Shown piece after piece: positions 7,752 to 14,033 of a DNA stretch of 17,185 nucleotides. The position numbers and the translations under genes were made by a program. Position 1 is the first letter of the stretch, and the number at the start of each line of letters is the position of its first letter. Under the pieces are notes generated by a model. That model did no database searches. It saw only the letters and a list, made by a program, of their open reading frames with translations, and was not told where the DNA came from. Origin of the DNA: an uncultured Clostridia bacterium. Lineage in GTDB: Bacteria > Bacillota > Clostridia > Oscillospirales > Acutalibacteraceae. The stretch spans positions 1-17,185 of the forward strand of contig CALDPI010000143.1 in assembly GCA_937912045.1 (NCBI GenBank). Reading direction: 5' to 3'.

Positions 7752-8477
7752 TTATATTCCTTTTCCTCCGTCAACGAAAATATTTTGTCCTGTTATGTAT
7801 CTTCCTTCATCACTACACAAAAGACTTACTATTCCCGCACAGTCTTCAGGTTCACCGTAAAAACCTACGGGTATACTGTCGGTCACTTTCTTTGCATACT
7901 CGGGATCTGATAACGCATCAACATTTCTATCGGTATATATTACACCCGGGGCCACATTGTTTACGGTAATACCATCCTTTGCAAGTTGCAAAGCGAGGGA
8001 CTTTACCATATTTGTCTGAGCAGCTTTAGAGGCAGAATAAATAAGCATATCGGGATGAGGCTTCGCTTCCTGAACAGAGCCGATAGTTACAATTCTGCCC
8101 CAACCTTTTTTCTTCATATTATCGGCTACAGCTTGAATTAACATCATACTTGAAACAAAATTGCAGTTAAGTTGTTCATAGCAAGCTTTTGTTGTTATTT
8201 CTTGCCAAGGTGTACGGTACTGAAGAGATGCATTTAATATAAGTACATCCGTTTCTTTAATCATTTCACAAAACTCACGGGTTTTCTCAATGTCAGTTAA
8301 ATCGGAAATAATCACTTCCGCCACTCCGCCGTTTTGTTCTATAATACTTTTAGTTTCTTTGGCTTTCGCAATATTTCCTTCACCGTGAATAATAACTTTA
8401 TATCCATCTTGTGCTAATCTTATGGCTATAGCTCTGCCAATTCCTCTTGAAGAGCCTGTAACTAATGCAGTTTTCAT
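7752..8477 (-). CDS. Short-chain dehydrogenase/reductase
   Basis: A complete 241-residue classical SDR. Motifs: TGSSRGIG (residues 7-14) for NAD(P) binding, LNAS at 81-84 in place of the usual NNAG, catalytic S134, Y147 and K151 (YSASK), and NNVAPG with TDRN after it. The C-terminus is YITGQNIFVDGG, typical of the FabG-like group. In this operon it likely oxidises a sugar or sugar acid, which would feed the lactonase and the dehydratase; cofactor and substrate are unknown. The ATG follows GAGGTAAAATT and lies 12 bases after the RraA-like gene. Its last 75 or so residues are closely matched by the fusion remnant at 5851-6339, so a second copy once existed nearby. Confidence 0.93.
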   Translation of the reverse strand: MKTALVTGSSRGIGRAIAIRLAQDGYKVIIHGEGNIAKAKETKSIIEQNGGVAEVIISDLTDIEKTREFCEMIKETDVLILNASLQYRTPWQEITTKACYEQLNCNFVSSMMLIQAVADNMKKKGWGRIVTIGSVQEAKPHPDMLIYSASKAAQTNMVKSLALQLAKDGITVNNVAPGVIYTDRNVDALSDPEYAKKVTDSIPVGFYGEPEDCAGIVSLLCSDEGRYITGQNIFVDGGKGI

Positions 8478-8489
8478 AATTTTACCTCA

Positions 8490-9404
8490 TTATAGTGCGG
8501 TTTGCGTATCATTTGGGTCACCATTGCGAGCCAAATCATATTCTTTAGACCAATCTAAATCACGGTATTCTTCGCCTCTGGGGTCGTTCTTTATCCAATC
8601 AAGCAGCATATCGAGCATCTCTTCGCTCCATGTGTTTTTGTCAATCTGAGCAGTTGTGAACTTACCCTGACAAATCATTTCAAAACCAAAATCGTCCTTA
8701 ACATGGGTTTTAGCCGCGCCCTCGACCACATCTGCAACAAGGTGTGACGGAATAAATAAAACACCACCGCCTGCACCAAATACGACATCACCGGGCAAGC
8801 ACACTGCACCGCCGAAGTTTGTGATATCGTTCCAATCCTTCATAACAAATTCACGTATAGGTGTGGGGTCGATTCCTCTGTAATAAACCTGAACGTCGGG
8901 CACCTTTTTCATCTGTTCTATATCACGAATACCGCCCCAAACAACTGCACCGCCGTTTTTAGTACGCTTTTGAAGAGCAGTTGTAAGGTTACCACCAAGA
9001 AATGTACCTTTATAAATTTTATCGTACATATCACATACTACAACATCACGCTCATAAAGGTGGTCAATAACCCATTGATTATAGTTGCCTTGCAGACCGT
9101 CCTCCGCACCGCGAGCAAACTGTACGTCATGCAGATCGGGACGGGTAGGACAGTATGTACATGTAACCGCTCTACCCACAAGCTTTCTGTCATCATTATG
9201 TAACGTGTGCATTGGATTTTCACCGCCGCCTACAAACTGATGCTCGTAACCCAAAACAAATATTGGTTTCCATACTTCTTCTAATGTCATACCATAAAGT
9301 GCATCAAGATACTTATCCTCTACTTTCGGTCTGCCGTCAGGTAATCTTTCGCCTTTCCAGAGTGGAGTTAACTGTATTATTTTTTCCCTATCATTAAAAT
9401 TCAT
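8490..9404 (-). CDS. RraA-family protein (aldolase-like), long form
   Basis: 304 residues from the ATG at 9402-9404, preferred over upstream in-frame starts because GAGAGGT lies 7 bases ahead. The RraA/HMG-aldolase fold signatures are visible: GGNL (137-140), a GGAVVWGGIRD turn with R160 and D161 at the usual Mg/pyruvate-site position, and CLPGDVVFG with GGGVLFIP after it. Family members include 4-hydroxy-4-methyl-2-oxoglutarate aldolases and oxaloacetate decarboxylases, and some only bind RNase E; older databases call them dimethylmenaquinone methyltransferase. With a sugar-acid dehydratase next door, cleavage of a 2-keto-3-deoxy acid to pyruvate and an aldehyde is plausible. About 100 residues longer than typical RraA, with extra N- and C-terminal segments. 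Confidence 0.8.
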   Translation of the reverse strand: MNFNDREKIIQLTPLWKGERLPDGRPKVEDKYLDALYGMTLEEVWKPIFVLGYEHQFVGGGENPMHTLHNDDRKLVGRAVTCTYCPTRPDLHDVQFARGAEDGLQGNYNQWVIDHLYERDVVVCDMYDKIYKGTFLGGNLTTALQKRTKNGGAVVWGGIRDIEQMKKVPDVQVYYRGIDPTPIREFVMKDWNDITNFGGAVCLPGDVVFGAGGGVLFIPSHLVADVVEGAAKTHVKDDFGFEMICQGKFTTAQIDKNTWSEEMLDMLLDWIKNDPRGEEYRDLDWSKEYDLARNGDPNDTQTAL

Positions 9405-9429
9405 AACTTTACCTCTCGTACAATTTAAT

Positions 9430-10722
9430 TTAAAGTGAGATTTCCAATCCATCACTGTCAAAAATCACTGTATAGGTATTATCATCAACTATAACTTCAT
9501 ATTCACCGTAGAAACCACGGAAAGAAAGCTCACCATTTTTGTCAACAACAGTCTCAAAGGATGTATTCCATTCTTTATTGATTAAATTGTTCAATACTTC
9601 ATAGGCAGGTTTCGGGCTCATATCAAAGCGAAGAAGACCGCCGCCGCAACGATTTTCACCTTGATTTGATCCAAGCGGTGCATATGCTGCATAACCGTCT
9701 ACCAAGTTCCACCAGACGATACTCTTCATATTACGGGTAGCAAACCATGTCCTATATAACTTTTCCACCAGATAAGCTTGGATTTCTTCGTTTTCATCAT
9801 TTAGACCACTACCCGGAATAGTGATCTCAGAAATGTGCATCGGATAACCATAGCTATCAAAAACATCTAAAATCTCAAGCATAGATTCTACATCCAGATA
9901 TGTATTACGAACCGTTGGATTTTCCATCTCTTCTGTGGTTGTGAAAATGTGGTATTGCAGTCCGATTTCATCGAACGGAATTCCGCGTCGAATAAAGTTT
10001 TGCAACTGCATATTAAAGGCCATATATTTGCCCTCTGTGTAATAATCCCGCCAAATAGCCTGATTGGTTTCATTCAATATTTTGATATTATCAGGAAAAT
10101 ACTTCTCACCCAATTGCAAACCGTATTCATCGTAATTCTCAAACAAAGATTTTACACCCCGGCGATAATTGCTGGCGCTCTCATTAACAATGTCAAAGGA
10201 TGGGATTTTACGAGCATATTCATCCGCGATTTCTTTAAAGCGACGTTCAAGAATCTCTTTCCGCTCTTCTGGGGAATATGCTTCGAGCCATTTAGGAACA
10301 AAGTTATTCCAGGTTAAACAGTGACCTTTAGGTTCAATGCCGTATTCGCTACAGAATTCAAGACAAGTATCAGGCGCAGGTCGGCGATAGATAAATTCGC
10401 TGTCCGTTCTCATGCGCAAATGCCCTTCTTGCGGCTCAAAATCAGACCAATAGAACGGGACTACCGCCTGATTGAACAGATTGACAAAAGCTTCCTTATA
10501 TTGTATTTCCTTTTCGGGCTTTTCAAAGCTTCCAAGCATAAATGCCGTTGTACCAAAATAGAATGCGTGTTTCTTCTGTTTAACACTAACCTTTTGTCCT
10601 GCCTTTGCGGGAAGTTTCAGGGTGAATTTGCCTTTGCGGTGTTTTTCAATGCCTTCCGCATTACGTGCCTCCAGCTTTTCGTCATTTTTTAAAAAGCTCT
10701 CTAAAATATAATTTTTGTCCAC
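9430..10722 (-). CDS. Intracellular GH10-family glycoside hydrolase (xylanase-like), copy 2
   Basis: 430 residues beginning with GTG (10720-10722) after GAGGTGA, 18 bases past the enolase-family gene. Same layout as the other GH10 protein: N-terminal beta segment ending AFYFG, FYWSDFEPQEG, GHCLTWNNFVPKWL (close to the canonical GHTLVWH), acid/base FDIVNE (E181), IGLQYH, nucleophile HISE (E299), VWWNLVDGY and a C-terminal FRGFYGEYEV domain. Both catalytic residues are intact and there is no signal peptide. The two GH10 genes are clearly paralogous but not a recent duplication. Two cytoplasmic GH10-type enzymes in one operon suggest complementary cleavage of an imported decorated oligosaccharide; inference. 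Confidence 0.87.
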   Translation of the reverse strand: MDKNYILESFLKNDEKLEARNAEGIEKHRKGKFTLKLPAKAGQKVSVKQKKHAFYFGTTAFMLGSFEKPEKEIQYKEAFVNLFNQAVVPFYWSDFEPQEGHLRMRTDSEFIYRRPAPDTCLEFCSEYGIEPKGHCLTWNNFVPKWLEAYSPEERKEILERRFKEIADEYARKIPSFDIVNESASNYRRGVKSLFENYDEYGLQLGEKYFPDNIKILNETNQAIWRDYYTEGKYMAFNMQLQNFIRRGIPFDEIGLQYHIFTTTEEMENPTVRNTYLDVESMLEILDVFDSYGYPMHISEITIPGSGLNDENEEIQAYLVEKLYRTWFATRNMKSIVWWNLVDGYAAYAPLGSNQGENRCGGGLLRFDMSPKPAYEVLNNLINKEWNTSFETVVDKNGELSFRGFYGEYEVIVDDNTYTVIFDSDGLEISL

Positions 10723-10740
10723 AAGCTCACCTCATAATCA

Positions 10741-12078
10741 TCAGGACCAAATACGGTCATTTGAAAATTCCTTATCCCATTCGTCTGTCGACTCGAAATA
10801 ACCTGGGATATTGGGATTAATATGCTGTCTTAACACTTCTTCATTAAGGTCATCAAAGCCAAGACCCGGTTTTTCAGGAACTTTAATGAAACCATCTTTA
10901 AATATAGGATTATCAATTCCTTTAACCATATCTGCCCACCACGGAACATCTACCGAGTGGAATTCAAGTGCCAATACATTATGCATAGCTGCTGCAGTAT
11001 GTACCGCTGCAAGACAAGCTACAGGACTTTCTGCCATATGTATAGCAGTTGCAACACCGTATTCGTCAGCAATATCTCCAATTTTCTTTAATTCCAAAGC
11101 ACCGCCACAGGTTAAAATATCGGGGTGAATTACAGAAACGCCGCCTGCTTTAATAAGTGTTTCAAAGCCCTCTTTAAGATAAATATCCTCACCTGTGCAA
11201 ACAGGAATTGTAGTAGAATTTTTAAGTCTCACATACTGGTCGGTGTACATCCAAGGCACCATATCTTCAATCCAAGCAAGGTTATAGGGTTCCATTCTTC
11301 TTGCAAAACGGATACAATCTTCGACACAGATATGACCGAAATGGTCAATAGCAAGAGGCACTTCATAACCTATAACTTCTCTTACCTCTTTAACATAGTT
11401 TTCAAGGAAATCAAGTCCCTTTTCGGTTAAGTGAATACCTGTATGTGGATGTGCGGTAGTAACTATGGAATAACTCTTTTGATGCTTAACCATATCTGCA
11501 GTAACCGAACCGCCCTGAACATTAAGAATATGTGAAGCATATTTCTTCATATCCTCAATAAAACCTAAAGGTGCGTTAAGTGTACCAGGTTCATCAAGTA
11601 AAAGACCAATACCTAAGTCCATTTTGAGGAACGTGAAGCCCATATCCATTCTTTTCTTAAGAGCTAGTCCCATATCGTGACCTGTATGCTTACCGTCAAC
11701 ATCGGTATCACAGTAAACTCTTACTTCATCACGAAATTTGCCACCTAAAAGCTGATACAAAGGAACTCCGTAAGCCTTACCTGCCAAGTCCCAAAGTGCA
11801 ATTTCAATACCGCTTACACCACCACCCTGACGTGAAGGACCACCAAATTGTTTTATTTTGCGGAAAATTTTATCAACATTACAAGGGTTTTCACCGATTA
11901 TTCTACTTTTAAGCATAAGTGCATAGGTTTTAGATGAAGCATCACGTACCTCACCGAAACCGCTTATACCTTGGTTAGTGTCAATTCGCAGAATTGTACA
12001 TCTTTTAGGCGCACCATCTATATCAACGAAACGCATATCTGTGATTTTTAAATCTGTTGGGTTAGAACAAAAATTCAT
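10741..12078 (-). CDS. Enolase-superfamily (mandelate racemase-like) sugar-acid dehydratase candidate
   Basis: 445 residues. N-terminal capping domain, then a modified barrel with metal ligands D245 (AIDHFGH), E271 (WIEDM) and E297 (CTGED). The His-Asp dyad is H347 (AIHMAES) with D320 (HPD), and a lysine K152 sits in LKMD. This arrangement fits acid-sugar dehydratases or racemases that abstract the proton alpha to a carboxylate. It is longer than the usual 380-400 residues owing to an insertion at about 155-230 between the barrel lysine strand and the first metal ligand. First gene of the island operon, divergent from an AraC-type regulator; SD GAGGTGA. The product would be a 2-keto-3-deoxy sugar acid. 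The exact acid cannot be told from motifs. Confidence 0.88.
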   Translation of the reverse strand: MNFCSNPTDLKITDMRFVDIDGAPKRCTILRIDTNQGISGFGEVRDASSKTYALMLKSRIIGENPCNVDKIFRKIKQFGGPSRQGGGVSGIEIALWDLAGKAYGVPLYQLLGGKFRDEVRVYCDTDVDGKHTGHDMGLALKKRMDMGFTFLKMDLGIGLLLDEPGTLNAPLGFIEDMKKYASHILNVQGGSVTADMVKHQKSYSIVTTAHPHTGIHLTEKGLDFLENYVKEVREVIGYEVPLAIDHFGHICVEDCIRFARRMEPYNLAWIEDMVPWMYTDQYVRLKNSTTIPVCTGEDIYLKEGFETLIKAGGVSVIHPDILTCGGALELKKIGDIADEYGVATAIHMAESPVACLAAVHTAAAMHNVLALEFHSVDVPWWADMVKGIDNPIFKDGFIKVPEKPGLGFDDLNEEVLRQHINPNIPGYFESTDEWDKEFSNDRIWS

Positions 12079-12109
12079 TTTTTATCACCTCAAAAATTAC
12101 TATAATCCA

Positions 12110-12137
12110 ATTATATATAAATTTCGATATAAAACAA
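12110..12137 (-). promoter_or_regulatory. Candidate promoter of the island operon
   Basis: Minus strand: TTGTTT (12132-12137), 16-base spacer, TATAAT (12110-12115); start expected near 12103, about 25 bases ahead of the enolase-family ATG. The -35 is imperfect and overlaps the first operator-like repeat, as expected for an AraC-activated promoter. The area is AT-rich, so other -10 choices exist. Confidence 0.45.
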
Positions 12138-12183
12138 GTCGATTTTCGCTATAAAACAGTTGATTTTCGATACTTAAAAGGTT
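12121..12183. repeat. Three operator-like direct repeats between operon and AraC gene
   Basis: Three tandem units of about 21 bp in the 127-bp divergent intergenic region share ATTTTCGATATAAAACA-type sequence: TCGATATAAAACA at 12124, TCGCTATAAAACA at 12146 and TCGATACTTAAAA at 12167. Spacing of 22 and 21 bases puts all copies on the same helix face. AraC-family regulators typically bind direct repeats at about 21-bp spacing. Unit 1 overlaps the operon -35 and units 2-3 overlap the AraC-gene promoter, so binding could activate one and autoregulate the other. Confidence 0.7.
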
Positions 12184-12188
12184 AAAAT
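12160..12188 (+). promoter_or_regulatory. Candidate promoter of the first AraC-family gene
   Basis: TTGATT (12160-12165), a 17-base spacer and TAAAAT (12183-12188), about 18 bases ahead of the AraC-family ATG. It overlaps the second and third operator-like repeats, suggesting autoregulation. Confidence 0.45.
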
Positions 12189-12205
12189 AAATCAGAGGTG
12201 ATACA

Positions 12206-12973
12206 ATGCTTCCAAAAAATCTTGCAATATCAGTTACCGATGTTTTAAACTACCATCAAAAACGTGAAAAAATTTTTGTATCGGCACGCACCTTTTCTGC
12301 CATAACATTAAGATTAAAAACTCCGGGCAAATACACATGTAAAAATAAAACCATCTCCTTTGAGCCTGGAAGTATCTGCATCATTCCCGCAGGCGTCGCT
12401 TATGAGCGGAACAATTTTGAAGAAGATATCCTTGTTATTCATTTTCATATGTTCAATTACATAATGGAAGAAATTCAGGTATATAAAGTACCTGACGCTG
12501 AAAAATACAAAGCATTGTTCACAAAAGCATTAAGCATTAAATATGAAAATGATATCGGTTCTACCTACCGCATCACATCGGTTGTATATGAAATTTTATC
12601 CGAGCTTACCCGCGATGTTGGTTTTACTGCCAATCCAAAAGATAACAGAATTATAGAATCAGCAGAATATATGCGCCAAAATTTTTGGAACCCCGATCTT
12701 TCAATTGAGAATTTGGCGATGCAGGCGTGCGTTTCACCTGCTTACTATCGCCGGGAATTCAATCGGGTATATGGCACATCTCCAAAAGACTATCTTGATA
12801 CGCTACGCATACAGTATGCAAAATCACTTTTAGAAACAGGTTACTTTTCTCAAAAAGAAATTAGCTGGCGCTGCGGTTATACAGATGTAGGCTATTTCAG
12901 AACAGTATTTAAAAGGAAAATGGAAAAAAGCATCAGGGAGTATCTTGCAGATTCTACAAGATACACCTACTAA
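12206..12973 (+). CDS. AraC-family transcriptional regulator of the carbohydrate island
   Basis: 255 residues. The N-terminal half (about 25-90) is cupin-like (FEPGSICIIPAGVAYE), the probable sugar-sensing domain. The C-terminal 100 residues hold two helix-turn-helix motifs: LSIENLAMQACVSPAYYRREF with YGTSPKDYL after it, then SQKEISWRCGYTDVGYFRTVF. It starts at an ATG after AGAGGTGA. Divergent from the seven-gene operon, with three direct repeats in the shared intergenic region, it most likely activates that operon in response to a pathway sugar. The effector is unknown. It ends 9 bases before a palindromic terminator. Confidence 0.93.
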   Translation: MLPKNLAISVTDVLNYHQKREKIFVSARTFSAITLRLKTPGKYTCKNKTISFEPGSICIIPAGVAYERNNFEEDILVIHFHMFNYIMEEIQVYKVPDAEKYKALFTKALSIKYENDIGSTYRITSVVYEILSELTRDVGFTANPKDNRIIESAEYMRQNFWNPDLSIENLAMQACVSPAYYRREFNRVYGTSPKDYLDTLRIQYAKSLLETGYFSQKEISWRCGYTDVGYFRTVFKRKMEKSIREYLADSTRYTY

Positions 12974-12982
12974 TGTATAAAC

Positions 12983-13012
12983 AAAAGCGAGGTGAAATTT
13001 CACCTCGCTTTT
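12983..13012. terminator. Bidirectional palindromic terminator
   Basis: A perfect 30-base palindrome: AAAAGCGAGGTGAAA followed by its exact complement ending in TTTT. It has an A-tract on one side and a T-tract on the other, so it can stop the AraC gene on plus and leftward transcripts from the spoVT leader copy on minus. A near-identical palindrome ends the second AraC gene at 17041-17065. Confidence 0.85.
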
Positions 13013-13084
13013 GCTATGCATCTTATGTTTTGTGCAAATTGGTTTCAATCAAAATCAGCGAAAACCATAGTGTTTATGCGGGTT

Positions 13085-13147
13085 TCAGGCGGTTTGCCCT
13101 ATTATAACACAAGCCTCTATTCTTCTAACTATTCCTGTAGCTTTCAT
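13085..13147 (-). pseudogene. Truncated spoVT start (ten codons) continuing as a 20-codon mini-ORF
   Basis: Minus-strand ATG at 13145-13147 gives MKATGIVRRI, identical in protein to the first ten SpoVT residues, then EACVIIGQTA and a TGA stop. Four of 31 bases differ from the intact gene, all synonymous, so this is not a fresh copy. Homology stops sharply at 13116. It has its own AAGGAG site 12 bases upstream and the complete leader. It is either a relic of integration at spoVT or of a lost spoVT paralogue. A functional peptide is unlikely. Confidence 0.8.
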
Positions 13148-13214
13148 ATATAAATCAATCTCCTTGTTTTACAAATTTGTACTGTTAGTATCTGTAAAAC
13201 AAGGAGATTTATAC
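13116..13214. repeat. Right direct repeat: spoVT 5' end plus leader
   Basis: Second copy of the segment at 5050-5149, same orientation; the leader parts are 8,065 bp apart. It contains the hairpin (here a perfect 17-bp stem, 13157-13173 with 13193-13209), the SD AAGGAG and the promoter elements. The right edge lies 6 bases from the activase stop codon. Homologous recombination between the two copies would delete the whole carbohydrate island and leave spoVT intact. Confidence 0.88.
13186..13214 (-). promoter_or_regulatory. Second copy of the SigG-type promoter
   Basis: Minus strand: -35 GTATA (13210-13214), 17-base spacer, -10 GATACTA (13186-13192). The -35 differs by one base from the spoVT copy and still fits the SigG pattern. 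It would drive a transcript of only about 170 bases, ending at the palindrome 12983-13012 and covering the spoVT mini-ORF. Confidence 0.5.
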
Positions 13215-13220
13215 TTGTAA

Positions 13221-14033
13221 TCACCCGAAGATTTCTTTAAGCGATTTCATTTTTTCGGAATCGGGTATTTCAAATAAATGCGGTGCTTTTCCAAGTGCTT
13301 GGCTTTTACTTTCACCCATAGGATGATATGGCAACAGTTCAATTTTTTCAGGAGTCCCGCACTCATTTAAAAAAGTTTTTATTTTCTTCATTTCCTCTAC
13401 GTTATCATTAATAGAAGGAACAATCGGGATACGAATCCATATTTTCGCTCCGAATTTAAACAACTTTTTTAAATTGCTTAAAATCTGCTCATTGTCTACT
13501 CCCGTGTATTTCTTATGCTTTTCAGGGTCAAAAAGTTTGATGTCGTATAGGAACAAATCGGTATATGGCAGTACTTTTTCAAAATTCCCAAACGACACGT
13601 AACCTGCGGTATCGACGGCAGTATGTATGCCTTTTTCTTTGCACATTTTAAGCACTTCTGCTAATGGCTCAATCTGCAACATACACTCTCCGCCCGAAAA
13701 GGTCACACCGCCTTTTTTGCCGTAAAAAGCAACGTCTTTTTGGATTTGGTCGTATAATTCCCGTGCGGTGCACTCACGACCTGCAACCTCTCTTGCGCCT
13801 GTTGGACATTTTTTAGCACACTCACCGCAAGCAATACAAGTTTCTTTATCACAAGCCTTGCAAATTCCGCAACCAATACACTTTTCTTTATAAAACAAAA
13901 GCTCTTTTTCAAAGCTTTGCGTTTCGGGATTGTGACACCACTCACAGTGAAGTGGACAGCCCTTGAAAAACACCGTTGTTCTAACACCGGGGCCGTCATG
14001 CATGCAAAACCTTTGAATATCGCTAACAATCAT
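13221..14033 (-). CDS. Glycyl-radical enzyme activating enzyme (radical SAM)
   Basis: 270 residues from the ATG at 14031-14033, which overlaps the GRE stop codon by one base. The radical SAM motif CPLHCEWC (C26, C30, C33) lies near the N-terminus. It is followed by a ferredoxin-like insert with two cysteine clusters (C52/55/58/61 and C66/69/72/76) that should hold two more [4Fe-4S] centres, as in activases of non-PFL glycyl-radical enzymes. The GGVTFSGGE motif (SAM binding) and DTAGY are intact. It installs the glycyl radical on the upstream-encoded partner. Strictly anaerobic chemistry is implied. No terminator lies between its end and the right spoVT-leader repeat. Confidence 0.95.
   Translation of the reverse strand: MIVSDIQRFCMHDGPGVRTTVFFKGCPLHCEWCHNPETQSFEKELLFYKEKCIGCGICKACDKETCIACGECAKKCPTGAREVAGRECTARELYDQIQKDVAFYGKKGGVTFSGGECMLQIEPLAEVLKMCKEKGIHTAVDTAGYVSFGNFEKVLPYTDLFLYDIKLFDPEKHKKYTGVDNEQILSNLKKLFKFGAKIWIRIPIVPSINDNVEEMKKIKTFLNECGTPEKIELLPYHPMGESKSQALGKAPHLFEIPDSEKMKSLKEIFG

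Noticed and set aside
12830..13048. Minus-strand 72-codon frame across the end of the first AraC gene
   Set aside because: It is antisense to a conserved helix-turn-helix region and runs through the terminator palindrome.
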